A stretch of DNA of 48,963 nucleotides from an uncultured Chloroflexota bacterium (GCA_903822495.1 CAIJPD010000023.1:1-48963), one strand, 5' to 3'; shown: positions 17,772-26,020, counted from the stretch's first letter. Numbers and translations are program-made. The notes: a model not told the origin generated them from the sequence alone.

Positions 17772-18185
17772 CTAGGGCTTGGTGACCGAGACGGCGATGC
17801 GGGTGACGGCGCTGGCGTTGACCGCCTGCGTCGCGAAGGACGAGGCGAGCGTCCGCGCGTTGCCCGTGCCCGACAGGCTGGCGGCTGCGGTCGTCACCGA
17901 GACCGGGGCTGCTCCGTCGAGCGTCACCTTGAAGTCCTGGGTGTTGCACGCGGCGTTGATGCCGGTCAGGTTCACGTTGTCCACGATGTATGACTGGGAC
18001 GTGGCGCTGTAGACGGTCGTGAACGACGCGCCGATGCCGTCGGTGTCACACGACAGAACGGCCTGCTGGTCGGCCGACAGCGTGTCCACTGTGAGGCCGA
18101 GCGATGCGGCGGCAGCCGAGCCGACGCCGAACGCTACTGTGGCTGCCGCGATTCCGACCAGCCAGCGAGAACGAATTCGAGCCAA
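17772..18185 (-). CDS. small secreted protein, probable SipW-type substrate (TasA/camelysin-like setting)
   Basis: A 137-residue protein with a clear signal peptide (RIRSRWLVGIAAATVAFG, cleavage around residues 25-27) and a mature Thr/Ser/Ala-rich beta-type domain with a Cys pair that could form a disulfide. A start at TTG 18185 is chosen because CGAGGAG lies eight bases upstream; a GTG at 18194 would be too close to it. The position directly before a SipW-like peptidase, and its size, are like TasA/camelysin systems, which build surface fibres or matrix. I could not match it to a named family by sequence, so the substrate role is inference. Confidence 0.7.
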   Translation of the reverse strand: MARIRSRWLVGIAAATVAFGVGSAAAASLGLTVDTLSADQQAVLSCDTDGIGASFTTVYSATSQSYIVDNVNLTGINAACNTQDFKVTLDGAAPVSVTTAAASLSGTGNARTLASSFATQAVNASAVTRIAVSVTKP

Positions 18186-18373
18186 GGGATGCACTCCTCG
18201 AAGACGATGACCCGGGCGATTGAATGGATGAATGGCGTGGCGTCCGGTTACCAACACCTGCAGGGCAGACCGTAGTGTTGGCACCGGCGCACCGCCCCCG
18301 TACCAAAGTCCCCGATTGGGGTACGCGATGGTGGGGTCCTGTGCGGAGATGGAGGCTTCCTATGGGGGGGTGC

Positions 18374-18395
18374 CCCGGTGCGGCTGAGCACCGGG
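18374..18395. terminator. hairpin upstream of the ABC exporter
   Basis: A perfect 8-bp inverted repeat CCCGGTGC / GCACCGGG with a 6-nt loop. There is no T-tract. It could be a leader attenuator for the ABC genes or a regulator-binding palindrome. Confidence 0.4.
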
Positions 18396-18400
18396 CGGCT

Positions 18401-18436
18401 GTCCGGTGCGTCCGGTGCGTCCGGTGCGTCCGGTCC
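18401..18436. repeat. 9-bp tandem repeat, four copies
   Basis: GTCCGGTGC occurs at 18401, 18410 and 18419, with a fourth variant copy GTCCGGTCC at 18428. The array is contiguous and sits 130 bp before the ABC ATPase start. Copy number could vary by slippage. Confidence 0.85.
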
Positions 18437-18568
18437 GCCCGGATCACTCGGATCGGGCCCCCTTGCCGCCCCGGGCCAGAGGCGAGATGATCACGGGGCC
18501 GTCCCGACTCACGCCAACCTGCCCCAACACGACCGGTCACGCCGCCAGTGACACCCACGGAGGAGCCC

Positions 18569-19534
18569 ATGGTCGCCGCCTCGTCCGCTGTCCCGGTCCT
18601 CCAGGTGCGCGACCTCCGCAAGCGGTTCGGGGCGGTGGAGGCGGTCCGCGGCGTCACGTTCAGCATCGCGGCGGGCGAGACCTACGGCCTGCTGGGCCCA
18701 AACGGCGCCGGCAAGACCACCACGATCTCGATGATCTGCGGCCTGCGCTCCCGGGACGGGGGCGAAGTCCTCCTCGACGGGCAGCCCGTGGATGTCGGTG
18801 CGGTGGGGGTCAAGGCCGGCATCGGCTTCGTGCCACAGGAGCTGGCCATCTACCCGGACCTGACCGCCCGCGAGAACCTGGTCTTCTTCGGCCGTCTCTA
18901 CGGCATGGGCGGCGCGGAGCTCCGCTCGCGCGTCGGCGAGGTGCTGGAGCTGATCGGTCTCACCGACCGCGCCAACGACCGGACCGCCACCTACAGCGGC
19001 GGGATGCAGCGCCGGCTCAACATCGGCATCGGCCTGCTCCATCGGCCACGCCTCCTCCTCCTGGACGAGCCCACGGTGGGCGTGGATCCGCAGAGCCGGA
19101 ACGCCATCCTCGAGAGCATCGATGCGCTCGGCGAGGGGGGCATGGCCATCCTGTATACGACGCACTACATGGAAGAGGCGGAGCGCCTGTGCGACCGGGT
19201 CGGGATCATCGACCAGGGCCAGATCCGCGCCGAGGGCACACGGCGTGAGCTGGTGGCGCTGATCGGCCGGCAGGACCAGGTCCGGCTCACGGCCGGCGGG
19301 GACCTGGTCGCGGCCGCGGCGGCGGCTCGGGCCGTGCCCGGAATCGTGGGCGCGGCGGTCCAGGACGGCTGCCTGGAAGTCCTCGCCGTGAATGCACGTG
19401 AGGTCCTGCCCCGCCTGTTGGAGGCGGTTCATCGCGCGGGCGTGCTGGTCAAGGGGGTGGACGTCGTCGAGCCCGACCTCGAGGCGGTCTTCCTGCACCT
19501 GACCGGCAAGGCCCTGCGCGACGCCGGCGGCTGA
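18569..19534 (+). CDS. ABC exporter ATP-binding protein (DrrA/CcmA-type)
   Basis: A 321-residue ATPase. Walker A is GPNGAGKTT, the Q-loop lies in FVPQE, the signature is YSGGMQRR, Walker B is LLLLDEP and the switch His is in TTHYMEEAE. A C-terminal extension of about 90 residues after the nucleotide-binding domain is typical of DrrA/ABC-2 ATPases. ATG 18569 has GGAGGAG immediately upstream; an in-frame GTG at 18548 is less likely. It forms an operon with two permeases (four bases to the next ATG). Export of a lipid, drug or polysaccharide-like compound is expected; the substrate is unknown. Confidence 0.92.
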   Translation: MVAASSAVPVLQVRDLRKRFGAVEAVRGVTFSIAAGETYGLLGPNGAGKTTTISMICGLRSRDGGEVLLDGQPVDVGAVGVKAGIGFVPQELAIYPDLTARENLVFFGRLYGMGGAELRSRVGEVLELIGLTDRANDRTATYSGGMQRRLNIGIGLLHRPRLLLLDEPTVGVDPQSRNAILESIDALGEGGMAILYTTHYMEEAERLCDRVGIIDQGQIRAEGTRRELVALIGRQDQVRLTAGGDLVAAAAAARAVPGIVGAAVQDGCLEVLAVNAREVLPRLLEAVHRAGVLVKGVDVVEPDLEAVFLHLTGKALRDAGG

Positions 19535-19538
19535 CCGG

Positions 19539-20732
19539 ATGGGTGCCGCGCTCCGGACCGCGCTGCTGGTCATGGCCAAGGACCTTCGCCAGCGCCTGCG
19601 GGACCGCTCGGTCTTCATCTTCGCGGTGGCGGCGCCACTGGGGCTGGCCGTGATCTTCAGCCAGCTGCTGGCCGGGACCACGGACTTCCACGCCAGCTAC
19701 GTGGTCGCCGACCTGGACCGCGGGACGCTCGCGACCACCTTCCGCGAGCAGGTCCTGGGCTCGCTGGTCAAGGCCGGGGTCGCGGACGTGGCCGAGGTCG
19801 CGGACGCCCAGGCCGCCCGCGTGGCGGTCGAAGCCGGCAGCGCCCAGGCGGCGTTCGTCATCCCCGCCGGCTTCAGCGACGCCATCACGGCGGGCAGGGG
19901 CACCAGCCTCCAGGTCATCGGCGCCTCCAGCGCCGGGCTGGCTACCGAGATCGCCCGCTCCGTCGCGGCGCGCTTCGGCGACGGGGTGGTTGCCGTCCAG
20001 CTCTCCGTCGTCACGGCGTCGACGCTCCGGGGCGGGACGCTGACCGCGGCGCAGGCGGGGGCGGTCGTGGCGGCCGCGAGCGCCGCCGCGTCGCCCGTGG
20101 CGGTGGTGGACGTCCGGGCGGCCCTCCGCCAGCTGACGTGGTCCACCTACTTCTCGGCCTCGATGGCCATCATGTTCCTGTTCTTCGCCGCCCAGGTTGG
20201 GATGGTCAGCCTGTTCGAGGAGCGGCGCCAGGGGACGCTCGCGCGGATCCTGGCCGGCCCGGTCGCGCCGTGGTCCGTGCTGCTGGGCAAGGTGCTGGGC
20301 GGCTTCGTGACGGCCGTGGTGGCCATGGCCGTCCTGGTCGTCGCGACCACGGTCCTCATCCATGCCGACTGGGGTCCTCCAGTCGGTGTCGCCCTCCTGG
20401 TGCTCGGCGCGGTCATCGCGGCGATCGGCGTCTCGACCCTGGTCATCTCGTTCATGAAGACCGCCGATGGCGCCGGCGCCGCCAGCTCCGCGGTCGCCAT
20501 CACCCTCGCGATCCTCGGGGGCAGCTTCACGCCCACCAGCCAGGCGCCCGAGGCCATGGCCACGCTGGCGCTCCTGACGCCCCACGGCTGGTTCCTGCGC
20601 GGCCTGGGTGACATGCAGGGCGGCGGCGGACTGACCGACGCGCTTCCGGCCGCCGCCGTCCTGCTGGCGATGGGCGGCATCGCGGGGGCCCTGGGGTTCC
20701 TCCGGGCGCGCCGCCTGGTGAGCATCCAGTGA
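19539..20732 (+). CDS. ABC-2 type exporter permease 1
   Basis: A 397-residue permease of the ABC-2 type 3 group. It has an N-terminal membrane helix (about residues 25-45), a large extracytoplasmic domain to about residue 205, then five or more helices ending near residue 390. The segment EERRQGTLARILAGPV is the ABC-2 coupling signature. The ATG lies four bases after the ATPase stop. Two different permeases rather than one pair with the ATPase here, suggesting a heterodimeric channel. Confidence 0.88.
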   Translation: MGAALRTALLVMAKDLRQRLRDRSVFIFAVAAPLGLAVIFSQLLAGTTDFHASYVVADLDRGTLATTFREQVLGSLVKAGVADVAEVADAQAARVAVEAGSAQAAFVIPAGFSDAITAGRGTSLQVIGASSAGLATEIARSVAARFGDGVVAVQLSVVTASTLRGGTLTAAQAGAVVAAASAAASPVAVVDVRAALRQLTWSTYFSASMAIMFLFFAAQVGMVSLFEERRQGTLARILAGPVAPWSVLLGKVLGGFVTAVVAMAVLVVATTVLIHADWGPPVGVALLVLGAVIAAIGVSTLVISFMKTADGAGAASSAVAITLAILGGSFTPTSQAPEAMATLALLTPHGWFLRGLGDMQGGGGLTDALPAAAVLLAMGGIAGALGFLRARRLVSIQ

Positions 20733-20742
20733 GGCGGGCCCC

Positions 20743-21918
20743 ATGAGCGGCGCGCTCAAGGTCCTGGAGATCGCCCGGATCAACCTGCTTCGTCAGCTCC
20801 GCGATCGGAGCAGCGCGTTCTTCGTCTTCGTGCTGCCCACGATCATCGTGGTGGCGCTGGGCCTCCAGTTCGGTGGCTCCAGCCGCGCCCGGGTGGGGAT
20901 CGTGGCGCCCGCCGGCGACGCGGCCGCGGCAGCGCTGGTCGCGCTCCTCGAGGAGGACCCCGCGCGCTTCGACATCCGCCGGCCCGCCGACGTCGCGACG
21001 CTGCGGGCCCAGGTCGAACGCGGCCAGCTGGAGGCGGGCGTGGTGATCCCGTCCGGCTACGGCGCCGCCCTCGGGGGCGAGCGGACCGTCGAGGTGGAGT
21101 TCCTCGGAACCATGGACGCGCTCTCCCAGGGGATCCGCGCCCCCATCGAGGCGGCAGTGGCGCACCAGGCGGCGATCGTGACGGCGGCACGCGTGGCCGC
21201 CGGCAGCGGGGCCGGCACCTGGGATGCGGCCGTGGCGGTCGCCGAAGCGGCCCTGCCGTCCATCCCCGGGATCCGGGTCCCTGTCACCCGCGTCGGCGGC
21301 GAGGGCCTCTTCGCCAACTTCGGGATGTTCACCTTCGGGGCCCAGACGCAGCTGCTCCTCTTCGTCTTCCTCACCTCGATGACCGGCGCCGGCCAGCTGG
21401 TGCTGACCAAGACGCTGGGGGTCTCGCGGCGGATGCTCTCCACCCCCACCGCGGTCAGGACCATCGTGCTGGGCGAGACGCTCGGCCGGCTCGCCGTCGC
21501 CCTCCTCCAGGCGGCCTATATCGTGGCCGTCTCGTCGCTGGTGTTCGGGGTGGCGTGGGGCGACCCGCTGGCGGCCGGCGCGATCATCCTGGCCTTCTCG
21601 CTGGTGGGGGCCGCGGTCGCGATGCTCATCGGCGCCCTCTCCAGCAACGCCGAGCAGGCGTCGTCGCTGGGCGTCTTCGCCGGGCTGGCGCTGGGGGCGC
21701 TGGGCGGCTGCATGATCCCGTTCGAGATCATGCCGCAGGTCATGCAGGACGTGGCTCGGTTGATCCCGCACTCCTGGGCGATCCTCGGCCTGCGCAGCCT
21801 GGTCCAGCACGGCGGCGGGATCGAGAGTGTCGCTTCGAACATCGCGGTCCTGGCCGGGTTCGCCGCGGTGATCCTGTCGCTGGCGGCCTGGCGCTTCCGC
21901 GGCTCGATCGTGCGCTGA
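20743..21918 (+). CDS. ABC-2 type exporter permease 2
   Basis: A 391-residue permease with the same layout as permease 1: helix near residues 25-40, an extracytoplasmic domain, and a terminal helix bundle with the TKTLGVSRRMLSTP coupling segment. It starts ten bases after permease 1, preceded by GAGGCGG, and is the last gene of the operon. The stop codon sits in a 21-bp in-frame tandem duplication. Sequence differs clearly from permease 1, so the pair is an old duplication. Confidence 0.88.
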   Translation: MSGALKVLEIARINLLRQLRDRSSAFFVFVLPTIIVVALGLQFGGSSRARVGIVAPAGDAAAAALVALLEEDPARFDIRRPADVATLRAQVERGQLEAGVVIPSGYGAALGGERTVEVEFLGTMDALSQGIRAPIEAAVAHQAAIVTAARVAAGSGAGTWDAAVAVAEAALPSIPGIRVPVTRVGGEGLFANFGMFTFGAQTQLLLFVFLTSMTGAGQLVLTKTLGVSRRMLSTPTAVRTIVLGETLGRLAVALLQAAYIVAVSSLVFGVAWGDPLAAGAIILAFSLVGAAVAMLIGALSSNAEQASSLGVFAGLALGALGGCMIPFEIMPQVMQDVARLIPHSWAILGLRSLVQHGGGIESVASNIAVLAGFAAVILSLAAWRFRGSIVR

Positions 21919-21939
21919 CCTTCGGTCATCGTGCGCTGA
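21907..21939 (+). repeat. 21-bp period duplication spanning the permease 2 stop codon
   Basis: ATCGTGCGCTGA occurs at 21907-21918, ending in the real stop, and again at 21928-21939. The 21-bp period keeps frame, so the last residues Ile-Val-Arg and the TGA are both duplicated downstream. Confidence 0.85.
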
Positions 21940-21945
21940 GCCGTT

Positions 21946-21961
21946 GGCGGGCTAGCCCGCC
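21946..21961. terminator. palindrome between convergent genes, probable bidirectional terminator
   Basis: GGCGGGCTAGCCCGCC is a perfect 16-bp palindrome that can fold into a 6-bp stem with a CTAG loop. It lies between the ABC permease stop and the convergent lipoprotein gene, whose TAG is within the loop. No T-tract is present. Confidence 0.5.
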
Positions 21962-22659
21962 GGTTCCGGGCCGACCGTCGGAGCCACGATGGGCTCCTGG
22001 GTGGGCTGCGGCGTGAACGTGGTGGACGAGACGGCCTGGCCGCCGGTGATCGCGGCGGCGTACGAGACCGTCACCGCGCCGCCATTGCCGATCACCATCG
22101 TCACCTCGACCGGGCTCGAGCCCGTGAGCCCCAGTGCGGAGGCCGGGTACGACAGCTTGAGTGTCGTGCCGATCGAGGTGGTCGAGACCGTCTGCGAGGT
22201 GATCGGGGAGAGGAGCGGAGCCAGCGGATCCCCGCCAGGCACGGCGCCCTCGGTCAGCACCCAGTCGCCGCCGGGCTGGAGGACCCATGAATCGGGCGGG
22301 ATCATGCGATAGGTGATGGACGCGCCGCCTGAGTCGACGACCAGCTCGCTGGCGTCCCCCAGGTGTCGGCCCTTGACATGGGCGGCCACCTTGCCGGCGA
22401 CGGTGACGGTGGTGTCATAGGTGTAGCCGGCGTTGAGGGCCGCGAGCGACGCCGCAAGCCCGGGTCGAGCGCTGCCCACGAGCCCCGCCGAGGCGCCGGA
22501 GGCGCCGGCGAGTGGGGCCCGGCTGCCGGTCGGGGCGGCACTGCCGGAGGCCGACGACCCGCAGGCCGATAGCGCCAGCGCGGCCAGCAGCGCGAGGGTC
22601 GGAAGACCGGCGCGGATGGCCGCGGCGCCGCCGGATCGGCGGTGCCGCGCATGTCCCAT
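21952..22659 (-). CDS. lipoprotein, copy B of a duplicated secreted-protein/lipoprotein unit
   Basis: A 235-residue protein with a lipobox ALALSAC (Cys near residue 33) after a basic N-terminus, then a Ser/Ala/Gly linker and a globular beta-rich domain containing GYTYDTTVTV, GGASITYRMIPPDSW and a WVL.PGGDWV-like strand. The C-terminus carries PTQEPIVAP. It is a clear paralogue of the lipoprotein at 23824-24519. The domain loosely resembles LppX/LprG-type lipid-binding lipoproteins, but I do not claim that assignment. ATG 22659 lies 17 bp after the stop of the secreted-protein partner. Confidence 0.75.
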   Translation of the reverse strand: MGHARHRRSGGAAAIRAGLPTLALLAALALSACGSSASGSAAPTGSRAPLAGASGASAGLVGSARPGLAASLAALNAGYTYDTTVTVAGKVAAHVKGRHLGDASELVVDSGGASITYRMIPPDSWVLQPGGDWVLTEGAVPGGDPLAPLLSPITSQTVSTTSIGTTLKLSYPASALGLTGSSPVEVTMVIGNGGAVTVSYAAAITGGQAVSSTTFTPQPTQEPIVAPTVGPEPAG

Positions 22660-22676
22660 CCGGACCGGGGAAACGC

Positions 22677-23714
22677 TCAGCGCCTGCCCCCGGAGCCGCT
22701 GTTGGAGCCGTTGCCGGACGGGCCATTCCCGCCCTGGTTGCCGGGTCGCGCGGTCCCGTCGGGGCCCGCGTGTCCGTTGCTGCCGCAGGAGCCGGAGCTG
22801 CCCTTGGCGGCCACGGTATACGTGCCGTCCTTGTTCTGGTCCAGGGCCACCTGCAGGCCCACGTTGGTCCCCGTGAAGCGCACCTCGAAGCCGTTCTTGA
22901 TGGCCGCATGGGTGGCCGGCGCGCCCGTCGTGGAGTCGAAGACCGCGGCGGCGCCGGGCCCGACGTGATAGGCGACCGAGACGGGTGTCCCGTCGCACAG
23001 CAGGGCCGACCAGGTCCGGGCGCCCGTCAGCTCGGCCAGGGTGCCGGTGAGACGCTGCCGGTCGCGGCCGCTCAGCGTGATCCGCAGGCGGGCCTCGCGG
23101 TGCTCGTCGCGGGACGCCTGCACCGTGATGGTGAGCCGCTTGACGAAGCCGTCATGGCCGAACGCGACGCCGGCGCTGGCGACATCGCCCTCGTCGTGCT
23201 CGTCGTTCTTCATCGTGATAGCCGTGGCGGTCACGCCCGCCGCCGGGCTGATGGTGCCGATGCTGACGGTCGGCTTGCCCGAGCCGTCGTTGCCGACGGT
23301 GTAGGCCACGGTCGACTTGGCGCCGGTCCCAAAGACGTCCGCCGACCAGCCGCCGGTGCCGCTCAGGTCGGCCAGCGTCGGGGCCTTGGCGCTGAGGGAC
23401 ATCCGATCGCCGCGCGCCTTGACGGACACCGTGGTCGTCCCGGCCGTGTTCTCGAACCGGACCCTGGTGGCCTCGGTGGTCGTCTGCGTGAAGTCGCCCG
23501 GCGGCGCCAGGGTGACGCCCGAGATGTTGCCGGCCGTGTCGAGGGTGACATCGACGGTCAGCGTGGTGCCCAGGAGCGGCAGGGTGGCGGTCATGCCGCC
23601 GGTGTCTGCGATGGGCCCGTTGGTGGTGGCGGCCGCGCTCACCGGGAAGGCGATGAGTGCCGCGAGGACGGCCATCACGGTCATCCCCGCGAGGCGCCGT
23701 TCGGTTCGTTCCAT
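22677..23714 (-). CDS. secreted two-domain protein, copy B
   Basis: A 345-residue secreted protein: signal peptide of about 30 residues (RRLAGMTVMAVLAALIAFPV, AAA cleavage), then two related beta domains and a Gly/Asn/Ser-rich tail. Domain 1 has TLADLSGTGGWSADVFGTGA and domain 2 has TLAELTGARTWSALLCDGT; both continue into a Tyr-x-Val-Gly strand, showing an internal duplication. ATG 23714 has AAAGGA about nine bases upstream. It is a paralogue of the protein at 24578-25684 with the same gene order before a lipoprotein. Function unknown. Confidence 0.75.
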   Translation of the reverse strand: MERTERRLAGMTVMAVLAALIAFPVSAAATTNGPIADTGGMTATLPLLGTTLTVDVTLDTAGNISGVTLAPPGDFTQTTTEATRVRFENTAGTTTVSVKARGDRMSLSAKAPTLADLSGTGGWSADVFGTGAKSTVAYTVGNDGSGKPTVSIGTISPAAGVTATAITMKNDEHDEGDVASAGVAFGHDGFVKRLTITVQASRDEHREARLRITLSGRDRQRLTGTLAELTGARTWSALLCDGTPVSVAYHVGPGAAAVFDSTTGAPATHAAIKNGFEVRFTGTNVGLQVALDQNKDGTYTVAAKGSSGSCGSNGHAGPDGTARPGNQGGNGPSGNGSNSGSGGRR

Positions 23715-23823
23715 CCGATCACGTCCTTTCGATCGACGGCTCGACTCCGGGCAGATTCGCCCGCTCGCCGAACCCCGTTCGACCTCTTGGGGACATCGGA
23801 GGGGGGAAGGTTTCACGGCGCGG

Positions 23824-24519
23824 TCAGCCCGCCGGGTCCGGCGCGACCGCCGGGGCCACGATGGGCTCCTGGGTGGGCTGCGGGGTGAGGACCGTCGTGG
23901 AGACGGTCTCCCGCCCGCCCAGGCTGGCCGTGTACGTCACCCAGACCGGGCCGCCGGCGACGATCGTCACGGTCACCGGCACGGGGTTGACCCCAGGCAG
24001 GCCCAGCGCGGCAGGCGCATAGGACACCCGCAGGATCCGGCCCGACGGCCCGCCCGGCAGGGCGGTGGCGGCCTGCGGCGCCATGAGCGCGGCCAGCGGG
24101 TCGCCACCGGGGACCGTGCCGTCGGCCTCCACCCAATCGCCGCCCGGCTGGCGCACCCAGGATGCGGGTGGCAGCAGGCGATAGGTGATGGACGCGCCGC
24201 CGGATTCCACCGCCAGCTCGCTGCCCTCGCCGAAGCGGCGGCCCTTGACATGGGCGGCCACCTGCTGGCCGATCGTCACGGTGGTCTCGAAGGTGTAGCC
24301 GGAGCGCAGCGGCTCAAGCGCCGCGACCAGTCGCTCGGTCGCGGAGATCCCCAGGGCGGCGCCGGGCGCGCCCGCGGCTGGCGCGCGGGTGGGGGCCTGG
24401 GTGGCCGTGGTGCCGGAGCCGGTCCGGGACGGGCCTGTCGCGCCGCCGCACGCGGCCAGCAGCAGGCCCAGGACGAGGAGGGCAGCCCCGGCGTGGTGCC
24501 GGCGCTGCCCCATCCCCAT
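23824..24519 (-). CDS. lipoprotein, copy A of the duplicated unit
   Basis: A 231-residue lipoprotein with lipobox LLLAACG (Cys near residue 24), a Thr/Ala/Pro linker, and the same globular domain as copy B (GYTFETTVTI, GGASITYRLLPPASW, PGGDWV). It ends in a PTQEPIVAP-type tail like copy B. ATG 24519 (or 24513) gives a normal-length signal peptide matching copy B; an upstream in-frame ATG 24570 is only eight bases from the previous stop and would lengthen the n-region. It follows the secreted partner closely, as in copy B. Confidence 0.75.
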   Translation of the reverse strand: MGMGQRRHHAGAALLVLGLLLAACGGATGPSRTGSGTTATQAPTRAPAAGAPGAALGISATERLVAALEPLRSGYTFETTVTIGQQVAAHVKGRRFGEGSELAVESGGASITYRLLPPASWVRQPGGDWVEADGTVPGGDPLAALMAPQAATALPGGPSGRILRVSYAPAALGLPGVNPVPVTVTIVAGGPVWVTYTASLGGRETVSTTVLTPQPTQEPIVAPAVAPDPAG

Positions 24520-24577
24520 CGCCCGGCCGGGGCCCCGCACGAGTGCGGAGTGCCGGTCGAAGAAGGTCATCCCGTGA

Positions 24578-25684
24578 TCAGCCCTTGCCGCCCCGGGAAC
24601 CACCGGACCCGTTGCTGCCTGAGCCGTTGCCGGACCCATTGCCGGAGCCGTTGCCGGACCCGCTGTTGCCGCTGGGCCCGCTGCCCGACGGTCGCGTTGG
24701 GCCGGTGCCGGCACCGGAGCCGGAGCCCTTCGAGTCATCGTGCCCAGCGTCCTTGCCGCACGAGCCCGAGAACCCGTTGGCCATGACGGTGTACGTGCCG
24801 TCCTCGTTGGCCTTGAGGGCGACCTTGACCCCGACGTTGGTCCCGTCGAAGTCGGCCTGGAAGCCGTGGTCGTACTTCCTGGCCGTGGCCGGCGCCCCGG
24901 TCGCGCTGTCGTACACGGCGGTGGCGCCGGGCCCAACGTGATAGGTGACCGTGACCGCGGTGCCGTCGCACAGGTGCGCGGACCAGGTGCGCGGGCCGGC
25001 CAGCTCGGCGAGCGTGCCGGTGGTGCGCTGGCGGTCCTTGCCGCTGAGCGTGATCTGGAGCCGCGCCTTGCCGCTCTCGCGGTCCACGCTGACGGAGATC
25101 GACAGCCGCTTGACGTAGCCCTCGAAGACGAAGGTCGCGCCGCCACTCACGGAGGCGCCGTCCTCGTCGGAATGGCTCCGGGGCGCGACCGGCGTCGCGA
25201 TGATGCCGGCCGCCGCCGCGATGGCGCCGATCGCCAGCGTGGGCTTCCCGGTCCCGTCGTCGCCAATGGCGTAGGCGACCGTGGACTTGGCGCCCGTCCC
25301 GAAGACGTCGGCCCCCCAGCCGCCGCCGCCGCTCACGTCGGCGAGGGCGCCCGAGCTGGCCTTGATCGACATCGTCGAGCCCTTGGCCTTCACGGAGACG
25401 GTGGTCGTCCCGGCCGCGTTCTCGAACTTGACCTTGGTGGCTTCCGTCGTCGTCTGCGTGAAGTCGCCTGGCGGGGTGAGCACCACGCCCGAGACGTTGC
25501 CGGTCGGGTCCAGCGCGACGTCCACGGTCAGCGTGGTGCCGAACAGCGGCAGCGTGGCGGTCATCCCGCCGGTCTGCGCGATCGGCTCGTTGGTGGTGGC
25601 CGCGGCTCCCGCCGGGAACGCGAGGAGCCCGGCCAGGGCCGCCGCGGTCAGGATGCCGGCGAGCCGGGGAACAGTTGGACGCAT
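24578..25684 (-). CDS. secreted two-domain protein, copy A
   Basis: A 368-residue secreted protein with a signal peptide (RLAGILTAAALAGLLAFPAG, AAA cleavage) and two homologous beta domains as in copy B (ALADVSGGGGWGADVFGTGA and TLAELAGPRTWSAHLCDGT). The C-terminal 60 or so residues are low-complexity Gly-Ser-Asn repeats. ATG 25684 has GAGGAG seven bases upstream. This is the first gene of the four-gene run and probably carries its promoter in the 321-bp upstream gap. Function unknown; a surface or matrix protein held by a lipoprotein partner is one possibility. Confidence 0.75.
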   Translation of the reverse strand: MRPTVPRLAGILTAAALAGLLAFPAGAAATTNEPIAQTGGMTATLPLFGTTLTVDVALDPTGNVSGVVLTPPGDFTQTTTEATKVKFENAAGTTTVSVKAKGSTMSIKASSGALADVSGGGGWGADVFGTGAKSTVAYAIGDDGTGKPTLAIGAIAAAAGIIATPVAPRSHSDEDGASVSGGATFVFEGYVKRLSISVSVDRESGKARLQITLSGKDRQRTTGTLAELAGPRTWSAHLCDGTAVTVTYHVGPGATAVYDSATGAPATARKYDHGFQADFDGTNVGVKVALKANEDGTYTVMANGFSGSCGKDAGHDDSKGSGSGAGTGPTRPSGSGPSGNSGSGNGSGNGSGNGSGSNGSGGSRGGKG

Positions 25685-26005
25685 CAGGGCTCTCCTCGGT
25701 GTGGAGCCACCCCGGATGGTCCGGATCAGGGGACGGCGAATCGATGGGCGGCCGGGATGAGTCGTTCGGCCGCTATTCGAACCGTACGTCTGGACGGCCC
25801 CCTGGCGGGACGGCGCGGTGGTACCCAACGGGCCGGGCCGATGGTCCAGTCGGGTGGTGCCCCGACGCCGACAGGCTGATCCGGACGGGTGGGCGCCTGT
25901 GGGGTCCGGGCCCCGGACCCGGTACCGGTCTGCCCCGCACGGGTGGGCTGTGAGGTCCCGGCGTCCGGCGTCCGGTGGGGCCAGTCAGTCGCGCGGCACG
26001 GCCAG
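25685..26005. other. 321-bp intergenic region upstream of the duplicated unit
   Basis: No gene is visible. It contains a GC-rich palindrome at 25902-25920, probably ending photolyase transcription, one copy of the 21-bp tandem repeat at the photolyase stop, and several short direct repeats of GGGTGGG type. The promoter of copy A must lie here on the minus strand, but no confident -35/-10 pair is visible. Confidence 0.45.
25902..25920. terminator. GC-rich palindrome after the photolyase gene
   Basis: GGGTCCGGG-c-CCCGGACCC is a perfect 9-1-9 inverted repeat that can form a 6-bp stem with a 7-nt loop. It lies about 90 bp beyond the photolyase stop. No T-tract follows, so it is a weak terminator at best. 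Confidence 0.45.
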
Positions 26006-26020
26006 TCAGTCGCGCGACGA
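25979..26020 (-). repeat. 21-bp tandem duplication spanning the photolyase stop codon
   Basis: Two adjacent 21-bp copies share 17 identical bases (GGCCAGTCAGTCGCGCG). On the gene's strand each copy ends a frame in Arg-Asp-stop, and the period keeps frame, so a second TGA follows seven codons after the first. Confidence 0.9.

Larger units (their letters stand above)
18186..18568. other. 383-bp divergent intergenic region with several repeats
   Basis: This gap separates the secreted-protein gene and the ABC exporter. It holds an inverted pair GTACC (18300-18304) / GGTAC (18320-18324) enclosing CCCC-gatt-GGGG, a hairpin at 18374-18395 and a 9-bp tandem repeat at 18401-18436. Before the exporter start lies GGAGGAG. 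No gene is visible. Promoters for both directions must lie here but no unambiguous -35/-10 pair can be named. Confidence 0.5.

Noticed and set aside
18401..18436. CRISPR-like array
   Set aside because: The repeat is only 9 bp with no spacers; it is a simple tandem repeat.
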